Shown here: positions 24,401 to 37,142 of the stretch, in pieces
Layout: every line of letters begins with the position of its first letter
How positions within the stretch are numbered: position 1 is the first letter of the stretch
DNA from: Hormiphora californensis
Taxonomy: Eukaryota; Ctenophora; Tentaculata; Cydippida; Pleurobrachiidae
DNA length: 64,000 bases
NCBI GenBank assembly: GCA_020137815.1
Contig: CM035352.1
Location: forward strand, 1,466,529-1,530,528
Direction: 5' to 3'
Made by a program: the position numbers and the translations under genes
The notes under the pieces: generated by a model
The model's input: only the letters and a program-made list of their open reading frames with translations
Told to the model about the DNA's origin: nothing
The model's database searches: none

Positions 24401-25856
24401 CCGCGTTTTGGTCGAGGTAACATTATCAACTAAGATGTCCCCTAAAACACACTTGTATCAGGGCATGCGTCTTGAGGGAATGAGAAGATTTACCGTTTTT
24501 TGGCACATTTCTGCAAGCCTCAGTGATAACTGTAAGGAGTGGAGTAAGCTCCAAGTATCCGGAAAAGATCTCAGCAGGTTAGTGGTGTGATGTTTTCAGG
24601 GGGATTTGTTACTAAAAAATACGAACATTTTGTATTTGCTCGAAAGTTTTAAATGCGGTTTTAAACCTCCAATTTACCGGACTGCAGTAGTTCGTGGTAA
24701 AGGGTAAATCGGGGTTCAACAATATATTATATTGCTTCTGTTTACAGCTTACAACACGCGATCATGATACACTCAAAAACATTCACAGATCCTCTGTATT
24801 GAGAGGGGTCAACTTTTCTCAAAAACTGTCCCACTGTCTGGGTTTCATCTCTCTTGACGGATCACTCCTTTTTTCAGTTTCTTCCCCATCTTCTGTCACC
24901 TCATAGTCTCGTTTCTCCTCTCTAGTTCATAGCCGCCTTCTTCTTAGTCCGGCCTCCGAACAATAGCCGCCCATCTGCTGATGATCCATATATCTTAGGA
25001 CGGGTCTTGGCATACTTATCGCCCAGCCTGAACGCCTGGCGCCGCTCTACAGAGACAACGTTATCTGAAACATGGAAATGTTAGTTGGGCAGTATGGAAA
25101 TAGCAATCATGGGGTTGAATAAAATGGGTCAGTGTCAACTACATACAGGTTAAAATAAATTATGAGTAAGGGGGCGAGTATAAAATAAGTTCCAACAGAT
25201 CAATAGTATAATCCTAGTCTTGACTTTACCTTCGTCCGCGGTGGCAGTATCATCAGAAGATGCATACACAGCAACTAGAATAACGGCCAACAGAACAGTG
25301 AGAAGTCGGAATGTTGTTGCCATGGTGCTGAGAGTTTTTGGAACTGATTTGGAGTGGTTGGGAGAGGGTTTATATACCGGGTGGGTAGACAATGAGGGCT
25401 CCAACGGTAATGGACCGTCAATTGTTAGTGGAGTCGCAGACAATTACTAATGTGTCACGTGCTCTCCATAACGCAGTTTAGGTTCTCTTATATAATAGAG
25501 AATCGGGGAAAGTGGTTTCATTCTCATTGTTCTGCTATCTCTCTCTTCTCTTGAGAGAGAGCGAGGAGAGAGAGAGACAGAGAGAGCGAAGGAGAGAGAA
25601 GCGACGAGAGCGAGAGAAAGAGAGCTAGAGAGCGAGAGAGAGAGATAGCGAGAGGAGAGAGGGAGAGAGAGAGAGAGAGAGACAGAAGAGAGAGAGAGAA
25701 GAGAGAGGAGAGAAGGAGGAGAGCGGAGAGCGAGAGAGAGCTGGCGAGAGAGCGCGAAGCAGAGAGGAGAGCGGATGCGAGCGAGACTAGAGAGAGGCGA
25801 GATAGCTCAGCTCTCTCTCGCTGATCTATGCTCGAGCGACGTAGCGAGATGCATAT

Positions 25857-25887
<31 letters not shown>

Positions 25888-28800
25888 TTCTATATTTCTA
25901 TCTCTCTCCCTCTCTCTCTCTCTCCCTCTCTGTACATATCCAGTTTCTTGGGTTAATGCATCTTTCTTGGGTTAATGCATCTTTTTTGCAAGAATTATCC
26001 CACTACACCGTAAAATGGCACGCCCCTCAGACATCAGTTTAACTTAAATTTTAAACTTTTATTCATGGGGATGCTAAAAGCAGTTATAAGCAGTCAATGA
26101 TATAAGCTTGCTCTGCCGAACCCTCATTACATAGCGCGCTCCGTGATGTCATTTTATGTAATAAAATGTTGACATGTTCCTAGTCTGTCGGCTCTCGCAC
26201 CGGGCGAGGGCGAATGGACAGACTGCGTAGCATGCAATGCAGTGTGAGCTACACAAATCTAATCCTCTAATTTCCACCCAGGACGGTCCTAACTCTACTG
26301 GAGTGTCTCGGTGGGTGCGACTACCAGAGCCGACTACTCTCCAAAGCATGGATATCCCAGTGTTTCCATTACGGAGACTTAAACAGGATCCTGGACCCCC
26401 TTCTCATCACCCTTCTCCACCCGACAAGTGCCCGGGTGGTGGTCAGGGTGGTGATTGACCAGGTGGAGCAGGGGGAGGCTGCTGCAGGGGAGCATGATGC
26501 CCACTCTTTGAACCGGAGGACCAAGTACTCTCTGTTGTCCGAGGGAGGGGACAGTGATAATGAGTTGTACAGGTAATTATGATATTATAATGGGCTTAAT
26601 TAGAGAGCTGAAATTTGCTGAGGACCCTGTAAGAAGAGGAACACAAACTGGATTTCCAGAATAACTTGGTTTTTGGACTAAATAAGTCTAAATATGGACT
26701 TCGAATTGAAGTTTACCAATACTACATAACCTCCCCTATATCAGTCCTAACCTCCTCCCTCCCCCTATCTCAGTCCTAACCTCCTCCCTCCCTCCCCTAT
26801 CTCAGTCCTAACCCCTTCCCTCCCTCCCCCAGTCCGGCTGAGGGTGGTGATCCCAGTGGTGGGACTCCCCTGGTAGGTAGGGATACCCCAGGCCTGCCAG
26901 TCGAGGAACGGAAGAGAACTGACTGTCACAGCGAGCTGGAGTACTCCCTGGAATATGATACACAAAGGAGCAAGTATCTTTGGCAGATTATTCTCAGCAT
27001 GCTGACTGCAGACCCAACTCCCTTCATCAGGTACACTTAATAATCATTACCAGGGGATATACCACCACTACAGCTAGTGGGCGCCGATTTACCGGACAGT
27101 AAATCGTGGCTCAATTGTATTTTAACCCATCTTACATCTCTCTTCCTCCCCCCCCTCCAGGAGTTGCCACGCGACCAAATTCAACGCTACAAGCAAGTAC
27201 CTATCTCAGGAGGTATACGAGCTCTTTCATAAACACCGCATGTCAATAAGATCCGAAGCTGTATAACGACCCATTCTTCATCACCGGCTCCTCTACCTCC
27301 GCAGCATCGGACACTGAATCACGGCTCTCTGTCGCTGATCGGCTCCGGAAGATCTCAAAGAGCTATTTGGAGCTTACTTGTCACTGTATGTTTGTGGTAT
27401 ACTAGAAGCAGGTACCGACAGGGAACACTCTCCCGGGAGGTGTTTGATAGCAACTGTGAGGTACGGTTGGTGAGCGTGGAATTCCTAACATCCCTCGTCC
27501 AACAATGTACCGTCCTACCAACTGAGCTCCGTAGGATTGTCTGTGAGACCCTGTTTGAAAGGTGTCATCTCCAGGAATCAATCCTGTACGTGCTTACAGA
27601 GGAGTATTGTCGCACACACAGAGTCATCGTACATAGTGCTGGAGGATCACGAGCTGTTAGAGTGGACCAAATCCTTCCAAAGTGAGCTGATTGTGTTAGT
27701 TCAGTGCATCCTAGAGCTGGAGAAGGCAGTAGGGTGGGGAGAGGTGAAGGCAGATCATCTTAATTCCTACGAGTTCGACTACAAGTATGTGGAGTACTAT
27801 ATGAACTGTCAGGATACCCATATAGCCAAGGTGCGGCTGGTTGACCCGGAAGTGGAGACATCTAACAACCCAAGGTATCTTCCTGGAGTACCCCTGGTAG
27901 CGCAGCCTCTCTTCACTCACTGCATCTTGGTTGCCTTGACAACCAGGAGAGTTACCTTCCTGCACAAGAAGTGGCTGGACACGGTGATCAGTTGTCTGGA
28001 CTACACCTCGCCCCTCCTAACTAAACTCTCGGAGCTAGTTGTCCAGCAGATACTACACAATATCCGACAGTTGGCCCGGGAGTACCATAACACTACATCA
28101 CCGCCTCCTGTTGTTAGTTGCGTTCCAGTTAACCAGACGGCCCTCCTGTTAGAGGCTCTCTCCTCCGTGGTTCATTTTATCCTAATCCATGCCCCATCCG
28201 CTCCTAATAACAACAACCAAACATCCAAAGCGGGGATATTAGAGTTCTTCTCCTTTGGTTCTGATGTTGTATCAGGTGGGTCTAACAGCCCTGAATTGGA
28301 GCACGTAAACCATGCTAAGCACGCTATGTTACAAATGATACCCAGATGCATGGATACCTTGTTGGATGTTTGGGTGGGTTGGAAGATGATAGATCCGGAG
28401 AGAGCGGAGGGCCTCTTCCCCTGGGGTAAACCTCACGACATCAAGACTCTGCTGCTAAACTTTGTATCGCCCCTCTTTAGACGATACCCAGCCTCAATGC
28501 TGAGTTCCCTGTGTGAGGTGTGGCACATGAACAGGAAGAACTTGGTGTTTGGAAGACCTGGCCATCTTGTATCCAGTGCCAGTAAACGACAGTTGGCCCT
28601 TATTGATCTGTTGTTAGATGTTAAGGTTTGCACGTTTGACGTTGTACTGAAGAACTCCCAAAAGCTGCTCAACACCGCGGCATCCCACCCCAAGGATTCC
28701 CGGGATCAGTTTGGATTTAGTTTCGAGACAGAGTTGATGCACCTTAGTTACGAGTACTTCAAACATCTCAAGAAGCATGTGATGAGCAAGGCATGGCCGC

Positions 28801-31627
28801 ACCTTCTCCACCTCCTCCGGGAAGCAAACACGTTCACCTCCCAACCTCCCGTCACTCTCCTCTCCCTCGCATTCCTCCACCTCTACCTGGCAAACTGCCC
28901 AACCACAGACGACGTGAAGTCACGGAGGGAACTCCAGGAGGTAACTGTCAAGTTGGTGGAGTTGACCACTGATATTGCCAGTAGATCCCTATCTGGACAC
29001 ACCTGGTTTGGGAGGAGGAGCGAGGTCGTTCCCGAGTACAAGGAGGTGGTGAGTGTGCGGAGAGCTGATGATAGTGAGGATACGGAGAGTGAATATGAGG
29101 ACGAGGAGGGGTATGAGGGGAGCAATGTCCACACTCTTCAAGCTATATACGCTCTGTCAGAGTGTCTAGCGTCCATCATTGATTTAGTGTATGGAAGTGA
29201 GGAGAAGGATAAGGCTGTTACGATTCTCTCTCCACTCATCTCTAAGATTAGTGTGTACATCAGGAACCATGCCCATCATAACATGCCAAACGCACGTGCT
29301 AGCGCGGCTCTACTCACATCAATTACGGACTATCAGTACTGCCGGAAAGCTTGGGCGAAGGAACTTTACGATGCCTTCCTAGAGCCCGACTTCTTTGTAA
29401 TGGAAGCGAGTGGTGTGACGCAATGGAAGATAATTATAGAACATCTGATAGCACATGATACCCTGCTATTCCAAGACATGTTAGCCCGTGTTACGGGAGC
29501 ATCAGCGGGCATCCTCAGCTCCAGCGAGGCATTCTACACACAGAAAGCCCGGACTAATCAAGAGACTTACCTTCACGATGTACTGCTGCGAGTACAACCA
29601 GTACTGCCAAGTTCATCTCCAAGATTCAGGAGTGTTTTGTGGAGGCTCTCAAGTTGTCAACTGCAGCCCATCAAGTTGTCAGGGAGGTCTTCCTGGGATT
29701 CAGGGTGTTGATACTGAGGATGGCACCTGGCACCTACTCTCCACTGTGGCCAATCATGCTCAACGGTACGTGACCATATATGGGCATTCGGTTGTGCTGA
29801 CCCATTCCCTCCTCTCATACACGGCGGGGGGGGGGGGATAATTCCCCATTTCTTTATCTAGAATTCTTTAACTTATCTGTCTTTTCAAGTATTATTTTTG
29901 AGTTGAATAACACCCACTCCTCTCTTATCTAGAGTTATACGGACAGCTTGTTGAACTCCGTGATTTACTCCGCAAGCAATCGGACTGGGAAATGTCAACA
30001 AATGCCCTTTCAATGTATCTCTCTGTCAGCAAGTTGCTAGATATGGCCCTCATTTTACCAGCCGAGATGATACCAGACTTCCAGGTAGTAGGGTCACGTG
30101 GGTTACTATTATATGATGGTAAACACTACTACAGGGGTGGGCATAAAAAATGTCCGCCCTAGACTAGCATAGTTCCAGATATCGTAGAGGGCTAAAACTT
30201 GGCAGAGTTACTCTATGGAACAAATAAATAGGTTGACCAAAATTTCAGACTTTTAGCTCAAAGTTCATTTTTTGATCGGAATGAACATTGTCAGTCATTC
30301 CAAAAAACATGAATTTTCGGTCCAGAAGTTAAAGAATTGTCTTTGGCTATCAAATTTCATTCAAATGCGACCAAGAAAACCTAAACGGACAACCACAAGG
30401 CACACAGTGAGCATGTTTCTGTCAGTTAGTCAGGTCATGTGATCCCCACCGAATCATGGACAACTTTCTGAATTGTTAATCAGGCTTATTGGGGAAGAAT
30501 CACGTATCATAGCCGCTAATGAGGGATGTGTATCGAAAAGCAATATGTGATGCGAGAGCATTGGGATAAAGAGGCCACTTGTTAATGAGCCTCGGATCTC
30601 ATGGCCAATCATCATCGTCATCCCTCATTAGCGGCTGTGATACGTGATTCTCCACAACTAATCCTGATTAGCAATTCATAACAGTCCACGATTCGATGGG
30701 GATCACATGATCTGACTAACTGACAGAAACATGATCACTGTGTACCTTGTGGTTGTCCGTTTTTGGTTTTCTTGGTCGCATTTGAATGAAATTTGATAGC
30801 CAAAGACAATTGTTTAACTTCTGGACCGAAAATTCATGTTTTTTGGAATGACTGACAATGTTCATTCCGATCAAAAAAATGAACTTTGAGCTAAAAGTCT
30901 GAAATTTTGGTCAACCTATTTATTTGTTCCATAGAGTAACTCTGCCAAGTTTTAGCCCTCTACGATATCTGGAACTATGCTAGTCTAGGGCGGACATTTT
31001 TTATGCCCACCCCTGTAGTACTGTTCATTCTAGTGTTTGTTCGGGCATCATAATAATTATCATAACAATTCTTTGATATTTCTTAGATAGTTCATACTAC
31101 AGTTCAGCAAGTGATGCTGTGTTACCTAACAATTTGAAATGATGTTATTTCTAGACTAATCTAACAATTCCAGGTGCACCATTGGTCCTTTGTGTGTGAT
31201 AGACCCAGAGAGGTTGAGGACCCCACTGGTCCCGTGCCAAAGAGAACTGGCCCTGAATTCGAATGCCTGGCCTCCGAGATTTCCCACGATTTTGATAGGG
31301 TAAACATTAATGAGCAATGAAAGTTATGACAGTCTTATGTGAGACAAAAACAGAACCGATAACATCGTCCCTTTAGTCATCCCTTCACCTACCCTTTTCC
31401 AGGCGCTAGAAGATGATAGTTGGGTTCGTGACACAGGGAAACCCTTCCTCACACAATCTCACATCAACACAATCCGGGAGTTACAACCCTTCTTTGCCTG
31501 TCTCTCCAACCGGGGCTTGTTTGGAAGCAGGGGATCGTCAAGTGGTGGAACAGGAGTCGTGGAGTCCACGGTTACATTGTCTCTCCTAGAGGACAGTCTT
31601 GATCTGGAATATATGGATATTGTGTGA
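13206..31627 (+). CDS. DOP1: DOP1 (Dopey) family trafficking protein, 26 exons, five +1 frame breaks
   Basis: Exons: 13206-13334, 14088-14181, 14331-14477, 14560-14671, 14814-14958, 15140-15269, 15539-15750, 15876-16047, 16134-16318, 16480-16639, 16903-17034, 17239-17465, 19899-20127, 20279-20462, 20648-20704, 20745-20953, 21066-21194, 21984-22252, 24462-24577, 24748-24795, 26282-26572, 26833-27030, 27161-29765, 29933-30084, 31174-31299, 31403-31627. Phases agree at every junction. The N-terminus ([25 protein letters not shown]) and [22 protein letters not shown] are hallmarks of DOP1, a huge scaffold that partners Mon2 in Golgi/endosome transport. The product would be about 2225 residues, near the human lengths. 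The 2.6-kb exon 23 has one-base frame jumps near 27252-27264, 27385-27405, 27540-27685, 29546-29556 and 29602-29610, all +1. Similarity to human DOP1A as I remember it continues across four of them. All other exons are clean. Confidence 0.93.
18362..18432. repeat. (CT)n microsatellite in DOP1 intron 12
   Basis: About 70 bp of nearly pure CT. The surrounding intron (17466-19898) has no supported gene. Confidence 0.95.
19190..19878. repeat. 39-bp minisatellite, about 17 units
   Basis: The unit contains ATCACTCTATCACCTGCTCA followed by a CT-rich half. Copies are almost identical, so the array is young or homogenised. It is C/T-rich on the + strand and ends ~20 bp before the acceptor of DOP1 exon 13 (19899), so it forms an extended pyrimidine tract for that exon. 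Because 39 is a multiple of three, two frames stay open as 13-residue repeats; these are not genes. Confidence 0.95.
21302..21307 (-). terminator. Pol III T-run terminator of tRNA-Sec
   Basis: Six T on the minus strand, about 40 bases after the tRNA 3' end. Confidence 0.6.
21347..21433 (-). tRNA. Selenocysteine tRNA, anticodon TCA, antisense in DOP1 intron 17
   Basis: The 87-nt minus-strand gene has the tRNA-Sec architecture. The acceptor stem is nine pairs long (5' GCCGTACTG, 3' CTGAACGGC) with a U-U at pair 8 (as I recall in human) and a G discriminator. There is a long D stem. The anticodon arm is GCAGACTTCAAATCTGT, with the anticodon at 21396-21398. The large variable arm (ACGAC-GAAG-GTCGT) and the T-arm GTGGTTCGATTCCAC follow. 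It delivers selenocysteine at UGA with EFSec and SECIS elements. The promoter and terminator are annotated separately. This implies the organism makes selenoproteins. Confidence 0.93.
21450..21495 (-). promoter_or_regulatory. External type-3 Pol III promoter of tRNA-Sec
   Basis: On the minus strand a TATA box (TATAAAAA, 21456-21463) lies about 23-30 bp upstream of the tRNA 5' end. Further up is a PSE-like stretch and an octamer-like ATGCAAAA (about 21482-21489). Gene-external TATA plus PSE is the known arrangement for metazoan tRNA-Sec. Confidence 0.75.
22368..24417. repeat. Tandem arrays in DOP1 intron 18 (~136-bp x2, then ~472-bp x3.5)
   Basis: First, a ~136-bp unit (CGGGGCCTGGCAAGGCCCCC...) occurs twice (about 22364-22620). 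Then a ~472-bp unit begins with CCATAAACCATAAACCATAG and contains GCCCCCTGAAGTAGTAGAGA and clustered GTAATTACATGTAATT motifs. It occurs at about 22622, 23100, 23577, plus a partial copy from about 24130 to 24417. The third copy is interrupted by a MITE (23911-24083). Copies differ at few positions. Short open frames inside recur only because the DNA repeats. Confidence 0.9.
23911..24083. mobile_element. pogo/Tigger-like MITE
   Basis: Ends are CAGTCGGACCCCGATTTACC and its reverse complement, flanked by TA on both sides. The ~173-bp interior repeats GGTAAATCGGGGT. TA target sites and CAGTCG-type termini fit the pogo/Tigger branch of Tc1/mariner. Smaller relatives occur at 20147-20214 and as fragments at about 2269, 24686, 27083 and 63687. 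Confidence 0.75.
24922..25323 (-). CDS. Small secreted peptide precursor, antisense in DOP1 intron 20-21
   Basis: Exon 1 runs from 25323 to 25230 and exon 2 from 25064 to 24922 (TAG), joined by a GT-AG intron with phase 1. The 78-residue product starts [21 protein letters not shown], a clear signal peptide, then an acidic propeptide [17 protein letters not shown] dibasic RR is followed at once by Gln ([15 protein letters not shown]), and the tail is [19 protein letters not shown] (potential pyroglutamate) and GGR/KKK (potential amidation and cleavage) are typical of neuropeptide precursors. A cationic host-defence peptide is the alternative. No cysteines are present. A TATA box lies just upstream. 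I do not recognise the family. Confidence 0.75.
25369..25376 (-). promoter_or_regulatory. TATA box of the peptide gene
   Basis: TATATAAA on the minus strand, about 46 bp upstream of the ATG at 25323, leaving room for a very short 5'UTR. Confidence 0.65.
25540..25935. repeat. GA-rich tract facing a CT-rich tract
   Basis: About 240 bp of imperfect GA repeats (25548-25800) pass into CT repeats (25855-25935), a potential long imperfect hairpin in a DOP1 intron. Non-coding. Confidence 0.85.
30132..31015. mobile_element. Foldback Tc1/mariner-like element in DOP1 intron 24
   Basis: CAGGGGTGGGCATAAAAAAT at the left end is exactly inverted at the right end. TA flanks both sides. Arms of about 398 bp (30132-30529 and 30618-31015) match almost throughout and enclose about 88 bp. 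No transposase ORF. A non-autonomous foldback element whose transcript would form a long hairpin. Confidence 0.85.
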
Positions 31628-31635
31628 AGTGTGTT

Positions 31636-31704
31636 TCATGGTTGCTATGGTAACCATGCGGTTGCTATGTGGTTAGCAACCACATGATAACCGCATGGTA
31701 ACCA
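31636..31704 (+). promoter_or_regulatory. Stem-loop in the DOP1 3'UTR
   Basis: Starts nine bases after the stop codon. ATGGTAACCATGCGGTTGCT pairs with the copy ending CCGCATGGTAACCA around a short AGC loop, giving roughly 26 pairs with few mismatches. The arms also contain RFX X-box-like GTTGCTATGGTAAC. Confidence 0.6.
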
Positions 31705-31732
31705 CGTTATTATTGATAAATATCATGTGTAA

Positions 31733-31738
31733 AATAAA
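31733..31738 (+). promoter_or_regulatory. Poly(A) signal of DOP1
   Basis: AATAAA about 105 bases after the DOP1 stop codon. Confidence 0.7.
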
Positions 31739-31739
31739 G

Positions 31740-33080
31740 TAAGGACTGAGTGAGAAGTTAGAAGAGGAGAGAGGTAGAGTTTAAGATTGATTAAATGGTA
31801 ATTGTTAGGTTATGTAATAGTACATACAATATGTTTTGTCCATTATACATAATCCAGTCCTTAATAGTAATTATAATTAGTTGTTATAATTAGTTATAAT
31901 TACTCAACAAAATAATTATACAGCTGCACACGGTGTAAAAACATTTGATTGTCGTTGTATTTGTTAATGTGTAGTGATCGTATATTCGAAGCTGTCTTTG
32001 TGCGACTAAAAAAAGAAATTTGGCACTGACAAAATCGCCTCCTTTACACAATGGGGCACGGTACTGAGAGAGAGAGAGAGAGCAAGCCTATGATATCTGA
32101 GAGTGATACTGATAGTAAAGTCGTTTTTTAACTTTAATTTTGTCGTCATGATTAAGGGACTGTATTGTGTGCGTGTAACTTTCGTTCGAAGAAAACTGAG
32201 ATTTTTGTTTCTATCTCCCTTGGGTACAACAAAATGGTCTTGGTTCTCTTTGCCTCTCCCAACTTTCATCATCTCTCTGCCCAATTAATTAGCTGTACCC
32301 AAGTTGAACTCAAAACGTTTTCAGTCTAAATCATACGGAAGAAGATAGACTACCTTTTTAGCAAGTTACTTTAGCAGGATGTTCGAAGTAAAGAGATTGC
32401 GATTCTGAAAATGTTTGCTAACATGTTGACTCAACGGTTGAGCGTTGAAGAGGAACTCGATAAAAACGATCCGAATAGGATTCCAACGATTTATGGTAAA
32501 TGATAATCTTGTTTGAATATTTCAGAACCCCAATTCCCGTCCGTGCAAGTGTGAAACTGAAAGAGAGGGTATTGAGAATGCACTAATCTATACCCAACCC
32601 ATTTTATCCATAAGCAAACTGTCTTAACATACCTCTTCTCCCCATATCATCAGGTCCGAAGATCACCTACTAGTCATAGCTACTTTCACATCACTGGTTG
32701 TTGAGGAATTGTTGACTTAGTGAGGATTAACTCTACAACTTGATGAGCTAGCTTGTAGCGGATTGAAGAGGTATATTATTGCAATTATTTGTTAATTTGG
32801 GGCAGTCGTGTACCCCATGTTAGTCAGAGGGTGAGGGAGGGGAGGGGAGGGAATGGCCCGCCGGCCGGAACCTCTGGTACTGAAGAATTAAATACGGTGG
32901 GAGGCTGCAAATGATACTTCAGATGGGCTGACCGGCGCTGTCAGGCCAATGCTCTAACAGGACCGGCGGGTAAAAGAGTAAAATTTCTCCTAATTATCGT
33001 TATGAATGGATAGACCTATACTTCGGTTATTTCAGCCCTTGTTTACCGAACGAGGAAGAAATCGATCATTTATAGGGTTT
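31740..33080. other. Gene-free region downstream of DOP1
   Basis: AT-rich sequence with TTATAATTAG repeats near 31870 and a short GA run near 32070. I see no exon with both splice signals and coding character. A CTGTCAGGCCAATGCTCT fragment (32939-32956) belongs to a dispersed short repeat. Confidence 0.5.
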
Positions 33081-33099
33081 TATATTGTTTGTTTATAAT

Positions 33100-34850
<1,751 letters not shown>

Positions 34851-34859
34851 CTCTGGCCC

Positions 34860-36116
34860 CACTCCAATAGTAGCTCACAGTTCACACTAGGCTCTAAACC
34901 TGCACGTGCTAAATGCATATAAGTAAAAAGTACACTGGATTTCCATTGCTTTAATAATAGTATGATATAGTCTTGTTTGTTTCTATTCTCTATTCTCTCG
35001 TCTACTATTATACTCTACTGTCTCTGTCCGCACTCCATCTTTCTTTTTTACCAACAAGCCTCGCCCCAAGCTGATGGGGCCAAAAAAGCCGTCACACCAC
35101 TTTTATTTTATTGTGTAACGCAACACGAATGTACTGAAGGTCAACCCATTTATGATTGGTGTGTGCAACAAAAGTGCTCTTACTGTAGTCTCGTAGAATG
35201 CCTGTCAATATTGAAGACCCATTTCTGTGATGGAGAACTGTGGTCAGAGCATTGGCCTGACAGGGTGATGCTGGTAATGGGATTGTGATATGATCACAAA
35301 CGAGTTGTGATGAATGATCATTTCGTTAATGTACACAGTAATTTACTACGTGTGTAACTTTCTCACAGAACTCGTGTTCGTATCCATTATTATAAGTGGG
35401 TATGGATCCCTCCTCCTTTGGCTCTATCTATATCTCTCTCCTTTGGCCTCTATCGATCTTCCTCCTCCTTTGGCTCTATACTATCTTGTCCTCCTATGCA
35501 AGCTATTCTTTCTAAGACTCTTCTACCTTCTATTCAATCATTCCATCCCAATGTCTTTGTCCTACATCTCGAGGCCTACAATTCCTCCTTCTGCTCTTAC
35601 TCTCTCTCCATCTCTCTTCTCTATCTCTACTTTTCTCCTTTCTCTCTATAATCGTCTCCTGGAGCCTGCCTGTAAATGTTTATGTTCCTTCTCGTGGCTG
35701 TCATAGCCAATAGGGCTTCAATTTAGCTAGTATGGATGAATAGCAATTAGGGTGTTCACCAGGTTCAGACAAAACTGAAGCCAAGAATGGAGATGCTTCT
35801 TGAGCTTAGATCCTCTTATCTCTCATCTTTCCATCTTGCTCTGTATTCTTTCTCTTTCTCTTCATATGCATCTCCATTTGTACTTAATGCCTAGCTTCTT
35901 CATCATGCCAAAGCTCAAGCAGTTCCTTTTACTGATTTATGATCTCTCTCTCTCTCACACTCTACTCTCTCTATCTCTTGCTCTCTCTCTCTCATCTCTG
36001 TACTCTTCTCTTCTTCTCTTCCTCTCTCTCTCTCCCTCTCTATCCATCTCTCTCGATATAATTGAGGGCACCACTTCCTCCTCGATAGCTCGCTTTCATG
36101 TACATTCGTCTTCTTT

Positions 36117-36168
<52 letters not shown>

Positions 36169-37081
36169 TCTCTCTCTCTCTCTTTATCTCTCCAAATGCG
36201 GGGCTGCAACTAAACGGTTGCTCGTGATTGTTTATCTTTCTGCCGATTTAGTAGACATCGTCCGTTACTCGGGTGAATACAGTTTTCAAACAGGAGAGAA
36301 ATGAGAATGATAGACAGAGAGAGAGAGAGAGAGATAGAGAGCGGAGTCATATTTGCTCATAGTCATCGATAACGATGGCGATTGAAAACCGATTTCATTG
36401 CTTACTCTTAGTGCTTACCGGTCATATTTTTTCTTGATCATCCCTGATGCTATAATAGTACCAGAGGCTGTATTTCTTCTTCTAATACCATCACAATCTG
36501 TGTTCTACCACATTTAGTACTTACCGCAGAGAGTTGTGTTGAGTAATACACCGATACGAAGAGAGAGTATCGTGCTTTACGAGCTTTACTGAGTCATGTG
36601 TATACCAATTACTGTCCGTAATGAGACCTCCACTGTTGTGTTTATTAGTCATGCCACTCCCTCTTTACCCAAATCGTATTTTCTTGATAGATTATCCCCA
36701 GTTCGATCTGTTATGTTCACGGAAAGAGGGTCGAGCAAGGCAAAGTTCGATCTTGTGCTGTATGGCAGTGCGCTCAGATGGGGTCGCGGCGCCAGACAGA
36801 TCTTGTGTCGTATTTTCCCTCTGAAATGCAGTTACAAATAATTTACCAAACTTATCGAATTAGATATTTTGAACATAGCAAGCCCTTCTTTAATCCCTAT
36901 TGTACATTCTCTACATTTTCAGGAATTTATATTCCCCTAATCTGTCTCAACTTGGAACAGATTGAGATTGTAGAATTGATCCACTTTTCTGACACTCACC
37001 ATTTTATTTTTAATTTGGCATTTATCGTTTATTATCTTTCATGATTGTCCCATGTCACTCTCAAGTCTCACTTCTCTCTCT

Positions 37082-37142
<61 letters not shown>

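Noticed and set aside
27261-27419. An intron (GTATAA...ACCGACAG) that would remove two DOP1 frame jumps
   Set aside because: The would-be intron encodes [11 protein letters not shown] and YTRSRYR, which match the expected DOP1 sequence, so it is coding. Transcript data could still overturn this.
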